This document shows, piece after piece, positions 55,828 through 64,000 of a stretch of DNA of 64,000 bases. Each line of letters opens with the position of its first letter. The first letter of the stretch is position 1. This DNA is from Roseiarcus sp963764955 (GTDB taxonomy: Bacteria; Pseudomonadota; Alphaproteobacteria; Rhizobiales; Beijerinckiaceae), in assembly GCA_963764955.1 (NCBI GenBank), contig CAVXVE010000015.1:124001-188000 (forward strand), read 5' to 3'. The notes below the pieces were generated by a model, which saw nothing but the letters and a program-made list of their open reading frames with translations, did not search any database and was not told where the DNA came from. Made by a program: the position numbers and the translations under genes.

Positions 55828-58035
55828 CTAGTTTGTCGTCACGACCCGCACGGAGCCGCGTCGGTCAAGAACGTCGACCACGACCTGCAACCCTGAGCGG
55901 CGCAAGGCGACATCGACCGTCGCGCCGTCAAGGGCAAGGTTGAGCAGCGTGACCTCTCCAACGAAGTCAGGCAGCATGGGTCCCTCGAAAGTGATGTGAA
56001 GCCTGTTGAGATCGAAGCCGAGCCCGAGACAGGATTGGAGCATGAAAAACGGGGCCGCCGCCGCCCAGGCCTGAGGCATGCAGGCGACCGGATAGAAGGT
56101 CGGACCTCGCGTGCGACGGCGCACGAAACCGCAGAACAGTTCGGGCAACCGCCGCAAGTCGATATAGGTCGAAGCGGCGAAAATCCCCTCAAAGATGCGC
56201 GCCGCCTCGCGCTTGAAGCCGTAGCGAGCGAAGCCTGCGGCGATCAGCGCATTGTCATGTGGCCAGACCGAGCCGTTGTGGTAGCTCATCGGATTATAGC
56301 GCGCCTCCGTCGCGGCGACCGTGCGCACGCCCCAGCCGCAAAAGGAAGCCGGCCCCATGAGCGTCCTCACCACCGCCTCGGCGCGCTCCGGCAGAGCGAG
56401 GCTGGTCAGAAGGGCGTGGCCTGCGTTGGAGGCGCGCACCCGGCAGGGACGTTTTTCGCCGTCCAGCGCGAGCACGTAGCTGTCGAGGGCCGGGTCGAAG
56501 AACGCCGCGTCGAAGGCCGTGCGCAACGCCTGGGCGCGCTCGTCGAACGCGACGGCGCGCTCCGGGCGACCCACAGCCCGAGCGATTACGGCGGCCGCGC
56601 GCCAGGCGCCGAAGGCGTAGGCCTGGACCTCAACGAGCGCGATCGGTCCCTTCGCAAGCGCTCCGTCGGAGTGGAAAACGGAATCGCGACTATCCTTCCA
56701 GCCCTGATTGGCGAGCCCGTCGCTGCTCCGACGGCCATATTCGATAAAGCCGTCGCCGTCGCGATCGCCGTATTTCTCAAGCCACGAAAGCGCCGCCTCG
56801 ATGTTGGGCCACAGCCGCCGGAGCGTCGTCAGGTCGCGCGTGCGCTCCAAATAGGCGCCCGCCAGCATGATGAAGAGCGGCGTCGAATCGACGCTTCCGT
56901 AATACCTGCGAAACGGCACTTCCCCCAGTTCCGCCATCTCGCCGCAGCGCACCTCATGGAGGATCTTGCCGGGTTCGGCGTCGCTCGCAGGATCGAAGGT
57001 CGTCGCCTGGTTGGCGGCGAGATGGAGAAGCACGCCGCGTGAAATCGCAGGGTCGAGCCAGAGAGTCTCCAGGGAGGTGATCAGCGCATCGCGGCCAAAC
57101 ACCGTGCTGAACCACGGAATTCCGGCGTAGGGGAAAGGTCCCTCAGGCGTATCCGTAATCAGCGTGTAAAGGTCCGATATCGAGCGGCGAAGGGTCTCGT
57201 TGAAGATGTCATTGGAGGTCACCATCGCCGCGGCCCGGGAGGACGATGTCCGCAGCGCCCGCCGCGCCTCGCGGATCGCGCGAAAAACGGCGCCGTGCAG
57301 CGGTTCGCCGCCGCCGGCGCCATCGCAGCTCACCTCGAGCAGAAAAGTCTTCGCATGCTTCGGATCGAGGTCGAAAAAAAAGGTCGCCAGATTCGAGCTC
57401 AACCGGTTCGGCGACGGTTCGAAGCGCAGCGTTGTGGCTCGGCGCCGATCATCGAGCCCGCAATAGGCGAGCGTGACGCAGTCGGCGCCGACGTCAGGCG
57501 CCTGCATCGTCCCGCGTCGAAGCCGGCGCGCGCCGCGCACCTCGAACAGGTCCGCGAAATCGGCCGCGAAAGCGATGTCGATCCTGATTTGTCGTGGCCG
57601 CTCGTCGAAATTGCGCACCGAGAGCCGCTCGTAGCATGCGCCATTCCACAAAAAGCGGGAGCGGCGCAGATGGAGGAGGTCGTGCTCCAGGACCAACTTC
57701 CCTCCTGAATCGGACAGATCGGGATTCGTCAGGTCGGAGGTGAAAGCCGCATTGTCGTCTCGCACGGTGGACGACAGCAGCAGCGGCCGTTGGCCGTTGA
57801 CTGTCAAATAGAGATAAGAGAGGTAGCGCGTATCGCGGTGGAACAAGCCATCCGCGACGCCCGGCCCTGACAAGACGTCGCCGTTGTGGTCGAAGACAGC
57901 GAAGGTGTCACCGTGCTTGAGCGTCCGAGGCCGCCGCTCCTGGAGCGAGACGGCCGCTGGAACTGAGAACTGCGCCGCGGGCGCATCCAACGCTGCGGGC
58001 GCATCGGCGATCGGTTCGGCTCCTGCCCTTTGCAT
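55828..58035 (-). CDS. Amylo-alpha-1,6-glucosidase / glycogen-debranching-type glycoside hydrolase
   Basis: A 735-residue protein with an N-terminal beta domain (TFAVFDHNGDVLSGPGVADGLFHRDTRYLS, the family's typical opening) and a C-terminal alpha/alpha toroid (AGIPWFSTVFGRDALITSLETLWL, ANQGWKDSRDS, MSYHNGSVWPHDNALIAAG). The PWFSTVFGRDA and GSVWPHDN segments hold the acid catalytic residues in related enzymes. Role probably in trimming glycogen or other alpha-glucans, though the family also includes trehalose-like and other glucosidases. Converges on the FAD gene with a 19-base gap. Confidence 0.9.
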   Translation of the reverse strand: MQRAGAEPIADAPAALDAPAAQFSVPAAVSLQERRPRTLKHGDTFAVFDHNGDVLSGPGVADGLFHRDTRYLSYLYLTVNGQRPLLLSSTVRDDNAAFTSDLTNPDLSDSGGKLVLEHDLLHLRRSRFLWNGACYERLSVRNFDERPRQIRIDIAFAADFADLFEVRGARRLRRGTMQAPDVGADCVTLAYCGLDDRRRATTLRFEPSPNRLSSNLATFFFDLDPKHAKTFLLEVSCDGAGGGEPLHGAVFRAIREARRALRTSSSRAAAMVTSNDIFNETLRRSISDLYTLITDTPEGPFPYAGIPWFSTVFGRDALITSLETLWLDPAISRGVLLHLAANQATTFDPASDAEPGKILHEVRCGEMAELGEVPFRRYYGSVDSTPLFIMLAGAYLERTRDLTTLRRLWPNIEAALSWLEKYGDRDGDGFIEYGRRSSDGLANQGWKDSRDSVFHSDGALAKGPIALVEVQAYAFGAWRAAAVIARAVGRPERAVAFDERAQALRTAFDAAFFDPALDSYVLALDGEKRPCRVRASNAGHALLTSLALPERAEAVVRTLMGPASFCGWGVRTVAATEARYNPMSYHNGSVWPHDNALIAAGFARYGFKREAARIFEGIFAASTYIDLRRLPELFCGFVRRRTRGPTFYPVACMPQAWAAAAPFFMLQSCLGLGFDLNRLHITFEGPMLPDFVGEVTLLNLALDGATVDVALRRSGLQVVVDVLDRRGSVRVVTTN

Positions 58036-58265
58036 ACTCGGATCCTCTGCATCTCATGCCGCCGCCCTCAAACCGCCTACGCCGGAATCGCACGGCAGCT
58101 GCTGCAAATGGCGGGATAGTCTCGGCTATCCGTTCGACCTGCGAGCTCGCGCCGAACCTAACGCACGCCTCGATGCAATCAAGCGGGCGCCGGTTAGGCT
58201 TCTGCAATAGCCTGTGTAAGCAAGACGGTGGCGCTCTCCTCGAGCGCGCAGCGTAGCACGAGGCC

Positions 58266-60041
58266 CTACGCCGCATGCCGAGAGAGACGTTTGACTTCCT
58301 GCATGATGAGCGTTCGATACGGCCCGTCAACTTGCATCAAGCGCTCGGGTTCGCCGTCTTGCATGATCTTTCCCCTCTTCAAGAGAACGATCCGATCAAA
58401 ATTCCGCAGTGTCGAGAGCCGATGCGCAGCGGCGATGACGGTCCGTCCTTGCATGAGGCGCGAAAGCGCGTCGCGGATCGCCTCCTCGGCTTCGCTGTCG
58501 AGGGCCGATGTGGCTTCGTCCAAGAGAAGGATAGGTGAATTTTTCAGGAAGGCTCGCGCGATCGCGACGCGTTGGCGCTGACCGCCGGACAATTGAGCGC
58601 CTCGGTCGCCCACCATGGTGTCGAGGCCCGCAGGCAGGTTCTCGATGAATTCGCTGCATCGAGCCGCGATCGCCGCCTCCCAGACCTCGGCGTCGCTCGC
58701 TTCAGGACGGCCGTAGCGGATGTTCTCCATCAGCGAACGGTTGAGCAGGGGCGCGTCTTGCGGCACGACAGCGACCGCGTCTCTGAGGCTCTCCTGCGTA
58801 GCGCGCGAAATGTCGTGTCCATCAATCAGGATCCGGCCGCCGGGCAAATCGTAAAATCTCTGCAGGAGCGCGATGAGGGTGGACTTGCCGGCTCCCGACG
58901 GTCCGACCAGGCCGACCTTTTGACCAGGTTCGACAGCGAGAGTGAACGCATCGAATACTTGTCGATTCCCGGGATAGGCGAAGCTGATCCGCTCGAAGAC
59001 GATGTGCGCCCCGCCATTCGGCGTGAGCGCGGCGGCTTGCGGATGATCCGTGAGTTCGTGCGGCGAGAGCAAGGTAACGAGCGCCTCGGACAGACGAGCG
59101 AAGTGTTGCGTGACGTCGACGAGCGCGACAGCGAAATCCCGCGTCGCGCTGAGCACCGAGACGCCCAGCGTGCAGACCAGCACGACGTCGCCAACCGTCG
59201 CCTCGTGGCGTTGCCAGAGACGGATCACCCACGCAAGCAAACCGACAATCAAAATGACGGTGACGCCAGCGTGCGTCAGTCTCAGCCTCTCCAGATAGAG
59301 CAGGCTGCGGCTGCGAGCCTTTAGCTCCTGCGCCACGGTCGCGTCGAAGCGGCGTTGCTCGCGCGACAGGCCGCCGAACGCCTTCACCAGCGAGATATTG
59401 CCGATGACGTCGATCATTTCTCCATCGACAGCCGCCGCTTTGTCGGCGAAATCATGATGCAACGGCTTGCCGGCGGCCGCGATGTGGAAAATAACGACAA
59501 TCATGCCGCAGGAGCCAACGGCGAGCACGCCAGCCATCCATCCGTTGACGATGGCGAGATATGCAACTGCGGCGATGGTCGCCAAGCACGGCGGCGCGAC
59601 ATTCCAGACGAACATGTTCTCAATCGTGAAAACCGCGTTCGACGTCGCTGTCACCCGGCTCGTCAACATGCCGGGCATCCGCTCGGCGAAGTAGCCTGGC
59701 GCGTGACCTGTCAGATGTCTGAAAAGATCGGCGCGGATGTCACCTGTCACGCGCACGAAGGTGTAACTGCCGACGAGCCCCGCCACGCGCCAGAACAGGT
59801 TGTCCGCCGCAATGAAGAACAGCACAAGGCCAAAGGCGAGCCAGGGACTTCCGCTTTTCGACGGCGCCGACAGCGCGTCGACCAGTCTCTTGACGCCGTA
59901 TTGGGTGCTGACCGAACAGATCACCGCCGCAAGCACGGCGCCGGCGATTGCGGCGTGAGGCGCCGCGCGGGCCCGCACATAGCGGCCGAGAAACGCGAGC
60001 GTCCGATGTCCATACTTGGTGAAGTCGTCGCCTTCGTTCAT
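58266..60041 (-). CDS. ABC transporter, permease and ATPase in one chain (exporter type)
   Basis: A half-transporter of 591 residues working as a dimer. The start at 60041 (MNEGDDFTKYGHRTLAFLGR) leaves six membrane segments in residues 20-330. The ATPase has Walker A GPSGAGKSTLIALL, signature LSGGQRQRVAIARAFL and ILLLDEATSALDSEAEE. Such exporters move lipids, peptides or polysaccharide precursors. The adjacent divergent glycosyltransferase hints at glycan export, but that is only context. Confidence 0.9.
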   Translation of the reverse strand: MNEGDDFTKYGHRTLAFLGRYVRARAAPHAAIAGAVLAAVICSVSTQYGVKRLVDALSAPSKSGSPWLAFGLVLFFIAADNLFWRVAGLVGSYTFVRVTGDIRADLFRHLTGHAPGYFAERMPGMLTSRVTATSNAVFTIENMFVWNVAPPCLATIAAVAYLAIVNGWMAGVLAVGSCGMIVVIFHIAAAGKPLHHDFADKAAAVDGEMIDVIGNISLVKAFGGLSREQRRFDATVAQELKARSRSLLYLERLRLTHAGVTVILIVGLLAWVIRLWQRHEATVGDVVLVCTLGVSVLSATRDFAVALVDVTQHFARLSEALVTLLSPHELTDHPQAAALTPNGGAHIVFERISFAYPGNRQVFDAFTLAVEPGQKVGLVGPSGAGKSTLIALLQRFYDLPGGRILIDGHDISRATQESLRDAVAVVPQDAPLLNRSLMENIRYGRPEASDAEVWEAAIAARCSEFIENLPAGLDTMVGDRGAQLSGGQRQRVAIARAFLKNSPILLLDEATSALDSEAEEAIRDALSRLMQGRTVIAAAHRLSTLRNFDRIVLLKRGKIMQDGEPERLMQVDGPYRTLIMQEVKRLSRHAA

Positions 60042-60143
60042 CGGCAAACAAATGTTTGGGCAAAAATGGGTCAAAGTTTGGCGGAGCACGCACTTGTCCA
60101 AAGTCTCACATCCGCGTCGCGCTCGCAAAGAGAATTTATCTTT

Positions 60144-60168
60144 GGAACTTATTTCCGCGCAAGGCGTT
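60144..60168 (+). promoter_or_regulatory. EcfG (general stress response) promoter
   Basis: GGAAC at 60144-60148 and CGTT at 60165-60168 are separated by 16 bases, an exact match to the alphaproteobacterial EcfG consensus. It points at the glycosyltransferase gene, about 80 bases upstream of its preferred TTG start. It suggests induction under general stress. Confidence 0.6.
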
Positions 60169-60249
60169 TAGGATCGTTACGGGCGTGTGCCAACTCCTGA
60201 AATCGTTCGTTGCATAGCGCCGGTGTTGTCACGCCGACTGGAGGGAAAA

Positions 60250-61311
60250 TTGCGGATTGCCCAGATATCTCCGTTGACTGAAGCCGTGCCGCCGAAGCTC
60301 TACGGCGGAACCGAACGTGTCATCTCGTGGCTCACGGAAGAGCTGGTCGCGCTTGGCCATGAGGTCACGCTGTTTGCAAGCGGGGATTCTGTAACCAGCG
60401 CGCGGCTCGAAGCGATGTGGCCGACCGCGGTCAGACTCGACGGGTCGGTGCGCGATCCCAACGCGCTTCATATAAGCATGATCGAACAGGTCGCACGACG
60501 GGCGAAGGAGTTCGATCTCATTCACTTTCATCTCGACTATTACCCTTTTTCGGTAATGTCCCGGCAGTCGACGCCCTTTCTCACGACTCTGCACGGGCGT
60601 CTCGATTTGCCTGAACATGAGCCAGTCTTCTCGACCTTCCCCAATGTTCCGTTGGTGTCGATTTCAAACGCGCAGCGACGGCCGGCGCCGGATGCGAATT
60701 GGATTGGCACGGTTCATCACGGGATGCCGTTGGATCTCCTGAAGCCCGTGCCGGCGAACCCGTCCTATCTCGCTTTTTTGGGTCGCATTTCGCCAGAGAA
60801 ACGGGTCGACCGCGCCATTCACATCGCCGAGCGCTGCGGCCTGCCGCTCAAGATCGCGGCGAAAGTCGACGCGGTCGATCATGATTATTTCGAGGAAGTG
60901 GTTCGTCCGCTGCTCGCCAAACGGCATGTCGAATTCATCGGGGAGATCTCCGACGCGCAGAAGTCCGAGTTTTTGAGCAACGCGTTCGCGCTGCTCGTGC
61001 CGATCGACTGGCCGGAGCCTTTTGGACTGGTCATGATCGAGGCCATGGCCTGCGGCGCGCCGGTCATCGCATTCAACCGCGGCGCGGCGCCTGAATTGAT
61101 CGAGGAGGGGGTCACTGGTTTCGTCGTCGAAGACGAAATGAGCGCCGTCGGAGCTGTGCGCCACATCTCGCGTTTGTCACGTACAATGATCAGAAGCCGC
61201 TTCGAAGAACGATTCGCTGCCCGCCGCATGGCGAAAGACTATCTGGAGCTTTACCGAGGCTTGCTCGGCGCCGCGGCGCGCCGCCCGAGAATCGCATCAG
61301 TCTCCGGCTGA
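60250..61311 (+). CDS. Glycosyltransferase family 4
   Basis: Retaining glycosyltransferase of GT-B fold, 353 residues. I choose the TTG at 60250 because GGAGGG lies five bases upstream and the product then opens MRIAQISPLTEAVPPKLYGGTERVI, as in this group. A GTG at 60187 is in frame but has no ribosome site and lies very close to the promoter. The donor-site motif EPFGLVMIEAMACGAPVIAF has the conserved E-x7-E, and FLGRISPEKRVDRAI is the hinge. It probably builds a stress-related glycan or glycolipid. Confidence 0.92.
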   Translation: MRIAQISPLTEAVPPKLYGGTERVISWLTEELVALGHEVTLFASGDSVTSARLEAMWPTAVRLDGSVRDPNALHISMIEQVARRAKEFDLIHFHLDYYPFSVMSRQSTPFLTTLHGRLDLPEHEPVFSTFPNVPLVSISNAQRRPAPDANWIGTVHHGMPLDLLKPVPANPSYLAFLGRISPEKRVDRAIHIAERCGLPLKIAAKVDAVDHDYFEEVVRPLLAKRHVEFIGEISDAQKSEFLSNAFALLVPIDWPEPFGLVMIEAMACGAPVIAFNRGAAPELIEEGVTGFVVEDEMSAVGAVRHISRLSRTMIRSRFEERFAARRMAKDYLELYRGLLGAAARRPRIASVSG

Positions 61312-61315
61312 CGAG

Positions 61316-62632
61316 TCAACTCTCTTCGTCTGCATGCGGCCGTGTTTCGGGCATCGCCAGCGCCACGGCCGCCAGACCCATCAAGCTGAATCCCGCCATC
61401 ATCAGAAAAGCCGTCTGGCTGTCGAAGCGATCGCTGACGTATCCCGCAAGCGTGGTGCTGATCGACGCGCCGACGCCGACCGCGCAGCCGACCGCGCCCT
61501 GGGCCAGGTTGAAATGACCCGTGTTTCCGGAAACGTCGGCGACGATCAGGGGAACCAGCACCGCGAGCGCCGCGCCTGAGACGCCATCAAGGAGTTGCGC
61601 CGCCATCAGGAGATAAGGGTCGACCAGCGACGCAAACAACAGGCCGCGGATCGCCAAGGCGGCGAAGCAAAGAACAAGCAATGGGCGCCGGCCCCATAGC
61701 TCGGCCTTGCGCCCGACCCAGGGGGAAAGCACAGCGACAATGAGTTGAGGCGCGACAATCGAGGTGGCGACCAGAATGGTGGCGAACTTGGCCGAACGCA
61801 ATGTCATCATGCTCGCGGCCAACGGCAGCATGGCCGCGTTGGCGAGTTGGAACAGAGCGACGCAGCCGGCGAAGATAAGGAGCGGGCGGATCTCAAACAG
61901 GCTGAGCAGGCCGGATATCGGATTTTTATGCTCAGGCTTCGCGACGCCGCCATGAGCCCTCGTCGCATCGATTTCCTGGGTCCGTATTTGGAAGAGGGCG
62001 AACAGCGCCGGCACGGACATGCTCGCGACGAGGATGAAGGCCGCGCGGTCGGAAATGTAGTATGCGATGGCGCCCATGCCCGCCGCGGCGAGGCCTGAGC
62101 CGACTGAAGCGAACGAAGCGTTGCGGCCCAGGCGGACGCTGATAAGTCTCTGGCCGACAAGGCCGAGGCTGATCGCCGCGATCGCGGGGCCGAGCACGCA
62201 GCTTGCGCCTGCTTGCAGGATCCGAGAGGCGAAGACGACCGCGAAGATCGGCGACAGCGCGAGCGCGAACGCGCTGACTCCGACAGCTGCGACGGCTACA
62301 GCAGCCACCCAGCGCTCCGAGCGCGCGGCGTCGACGATGGCGCCGCCCGGAATCTGACCGACCAAGCCGACGATGGCGCCGACCGTCAGGACAAGGCCGA
62401 TATCGGTTTGAGTCCATTTTTGTGTGGTGAGATAAACCGAGACGAAGGCGCCGAATCCGGTCTGCACATCCGCCAGGAAGAAGACGAACCAGTCGAGCGC
62501 GCGGAGGCTCGCGCCGGACGGCGCAGGAGAGCCTCTTCGTTGGCGATCTGGACGGGAAGGCTCCGCCGAGGTTCTTGCGGCCTCGCGAAGCGATTTCCTT
62601 CTGGGCAGTCCGGCTCCTAAGAAATCGGACAT
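61316..62632 (-). CDS. MFS transporter
   Basis: Twelve-helix major facilitator of 438 residues, inner membrane. The first 45 residues are polar and Arg-rich. Core features are FFLADVQTGFGAFVSVYL in helix 1, DIGLVLTVGAIVGLVGQIPGGAIVDAARSERW (motif A-like region) and a symmetric second half with WVGRKAELWGRRPLLV. The family mostly exports drugs or small molecules, but the substrate cannot be told from sequence. It ends five bases from the convergent glycosyltransferase. Confidence 0.9.
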   Translation of the reverse strand: MSDFLGAGLPRRKSLREAARTSAEPSRPDRQRRGSPAPSGASLRALDWFVFFLADVQTGFGAFVSVYLTTQKWTQTDIGLVLTVGAIVGLVGQIPGGAIVDAARSERWVAAVAVAAVGVSAFALALSPIFAVVFASRILQAGASCVLGPAIAAISLGLVGQRLISVRLGRNASFASVGSGLAAAGMGAIAYYISDRAAFILVASMSVPALFALFQIRTQEIDATRAHGGVAKPEHKNPISGLLSLFEIRPLLIFAGCVALFQLANAAMLPLAASMMTLRSAKFATILVATSIVAPQLIVAVLSPWVGRKAELWGRRPLLVLCFAALAIRGLLFASLVDPYLLMAAQLLDGVSGAALAVLVPLIVADVSGNTGHFNLAQGAVGCAVGVGASISTTLAGYVSDRFDSQTAFLMMAGFSLMGLAAVALAMPETRPHADEES

Positions 62633-62697
62633 GAGTTCTCTGGAGCGTCAGTCCAAAAGATGGTCATTGCATCGAAACGAGCGATCGAGCGCAGCTT

Positions 62698-63306
62698 CTA
62701 AGGCTTCGCGCTCGGGCCTCCGATCATCACGACCGGCTCGGCCGCCTTGTAAACTGGGGCGACCCGCAATTGATCCTTGGTCAGATTGACGACAACCGCG
62801 CCCGCCTTCTTGGGGTCAAAATGCAGCGAGCGCCAGTCCACGGCGATCTTGCGAGAGCCGACGCCCAGAAAGCCGCCAAAATCGATGATAGCGGCTCTAA
62901 CCTCGCCGCTGCGATCGACGATAATGTCGTCGATGCGCCCCATGTTATCGCCGGTCGAGCTCAGCGCTTCGATGCCGAGAACGCTCTCGAGCTGCTCGCC
63001 GTCGACGACAGTGGCCGGAACGCTCGTCTTCTCCTCCTTATCTTTATCGTCATTCTGCGGAGAGGGTGTGGGCGCGGCGGCGGCTTGCTGCGACGGCGGA
63101 GCCACTTTTGGTTGCGCCGAGGACGTCGCTTGAGCCAAACGCCAGGGCGCTGCTTCGGAGCTGTGCGTCGCGGCCATCGTGGGCTGTTGCGCCGCGAACA
63201 GCGCAAAGGCGACGAGGGCGGCCGCCTTCTCCTTGCTGCGGCGCCCGCCGCAAAGAATACGCCGCGCAGAGGCGCCGAATGTCGGCATGGCCTTGCGTCC
63301 CTTCAT
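62698..63306 (-). CDS. PRC-barrel domain protein
   Basis: A 202-residue exported protein. The N terminus is basic then hydrophobic (KAAALVAFALFAAQQPTMA), likely a signal peptide, followed by a Pro/Ala/Gln-rich linker. The C-terminal half is a PRC-barrel: VLGIEALSSTGDNMGRIDDIIVDRSGEVRAAIIDFGGFLGVGSRKIAVDWRSLHF. In alphaproteobacteria such proteins are often stress-induced, but I see no EcfG-type promoter upstream here. Confidence 0.88.
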   Translation of the reverse strand: MKGRKAMPTFGASARRILCGGRRSKEKAAALVAFALFAAQQPTMAATHSSEAAPWRLAQATSSAQPKVAPPSQQAAAAPTPSPQNDDKDKEEKTSVPATVVDGEQLESVLGIEALSSTGDNMGRIDDIIVDRSGEVRAAIIDFGGFLGVGSRKIAVDWRSLHFDPKKAGAVVVNLTKDQLRVAPVYKAAEPVVMIGGPSAKP

Positions 63307-63475
63307 CCTTATCGCCCGGGTTGATCAACTCGGACGTTGCAGACCGCTGGGTCTATTGCATCGACGACCCCAGTTCAATCGTCGCGCGCCTCATGGCGAG
63401 ATTGCGGCGCTCAGCGATCCAGACGCAGATCTTCGCGCCGTTGAGGCCGCGAGCGCTCGAGGCGAGGCGGGTCGC

Positions 63476-63973
63476 TCAGCCCCATTGCGCTGCGCCTTTG
63501 ACCGCGGCCAGGGCGCCAGGCTCGATTTCGCAGTAAAGCAGCCGGTCCGGATCGACCGGTCCTGGCAGCGATATGCGGCCCTTGGGCGTGCGCTGAAACC
63601 CCATTCGCGCATAGTAGGGCTCATCGCCGACCAGGATGACGAGCTTCCAGCCGGCCGCCTTCGCCGCGTCGAGCGAGCGATTGACCAGCGCCTCGCCGAT
63701 CCCCTGGCTGCGGAACACCGGCTCGACGATCAACGGCCCGAGCAGCAGCGCCGGGGCGCCGCCGATGGCGATCGGCGTCATCGCCGAGGCGCCGACCAAG
63801 AGCGTGCCGACGCGGGCGACGAAGCTCAAGGTCGGATCGACGGGAGCCCTCTCACGGATGCGGTAGGCGGCGCGCGCGAATTGGCCCGGGCCGAACACGC
63901 GTTCGTTAAGGCGTTCGATCGGCTCGGCATCGTCGTCCGTCGCCGGCTCCAGGATGAGAGGAAGGTCGGGCAT
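63476..63973 (-). CDS. GNAT-family N-acetyltransferase (YhbS-like)
   Basis: Acetyltransferase of 165 residues. LLLGPLIVEPVFRSQGIGEALVNRSL is the acetyl-CoA loop and VGDEPYYARMGFQR is the downstream motif shared with YhbS-type enzymes. ATG at 63973 begins MPDLPLILEPATDDDAEPIERL. The acceptor substrate is unknown. It follows nothing on the same strand within the window. Confidence 0.88.
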   Translation of the reverse strand: MPDLPLILEPATDDDAEPIERLNERVFGPGQFARAAYRIRERAPVDPTLSFVARVGTLLVGASAMTPIAIGGAPALLLGPLIVEPVFRSQGIGEALVNRSLDAAKAAGWKLVILVGDEPYYARMGFQRTPKGRISLPGPVDPDRLLYCEIEPGALAAVKGAAQWG

Positions 63974-64000
63974 CCACCGGCTCTAGCACGTCAATGCGGC

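Noticed and set aside
1..64000. tRNA, rRNA, CRISPR, transposase or integrase genes
   Set aside because: I saw no cloverleaf-like segment with a TTCGA loop, no regularly spaced direct repeats and no transposase- or integrase-like protein.

Overview
The window is high-GC DNA with overlapping, tightly packed operons and a gene set typical of a Hyphomicrobiales-type alphaproteobacterium. Pointers are a DUF1127 protein, a tacAT-type toxin-antitoxin pair, two branched-chain-type (Liv) ABC operons, folate-dependent TrmFO, the MutA/MutB methylmalonyl-CoA mutase pair and an EcfG-type general-stress promoter. A methylotrophy-related family such as Beijerinckiaceae is possible (formate-THF ligase, corrinoid C1 genes), but this is inference and not a taxonomic assignment.

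Layout. 1-2.2 kb: the 5' end of an ABC-F ATPase gene and an MscS-type channel. 2.2-7.5 kb: an aquaporin divergent from the yajC-secD-secF operon, which continues into two small genes related to mitochondrial complex I assembly factors (Mth938/NDUFAF3-like and squalene-synthase-like/NDUFAF6-like). 7.5-8.4 kb: DUF1778/GNAT toxin-antitoxin. 8.4-16.5 kb: a Liv transporter with a fused LivG-LivF ATPase, preceded by a large SAM-cyclase-AAA-TPR signalling protein. 16.7-19.4 kb: TrmFO, DUF1127 and a small Gly-rich protein. 19.4-23.4 kb: methylmalonyl-CoA mutase small and large subunits. 24-28.5 kb: aldo/keto reductase, formate-THF ligase, a membrane methyltransferase and an inositol monophosphatase. 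28.7-32.1 kb: a second Liv operon (livHMGF) without a binding protein. 32.3-34.3 kb: divergent galE and galU.

34.5-41.3 kb holds a corrinoid protein, an SRPBCC protein, DUF1638, a 'virulence factor' family protein, an Fe-S/ASKHA corrinoid activator, an amidohydrolase and a 2-oxoglutarate/Fe(II) oxygenase. It looks like a corrinoid methyl-transfer module from which the methyltransferases themselves are absent. 41.5-53.6 kb is a run of same-strand genes: a LacI regulator, Gfo/Idh/MocA oxidoreductase, CoA-transferase, enoyl-CoA hydratase, a complete sugar-type ABC importer and two GMC dehydrogenases. A FAD-dependent dehydrogenase diverges from the LacI gene across two LacI-type operators, which suggests one uncharacterised catabolic regulon. 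55.8-64 kb: a glycogen-debranching-type glycosidase, an ABC exporter, a glycosyltransferase under a consensus EcfG promoter, an MFS transporter, a PRC-barrel protein and a GNAT acetyltransferase.

Ten otherwise well-conserved genes are broken by eleven single-base frameshifts, nearly all of them apparent one-base insertions. This looks more like residual insertion error in the assembly than real gene decay, so these genes are annotated as single CDS with the shift marked. I saw no tRNA, rRNA, CRISPR array, insertion sequence or prophage.
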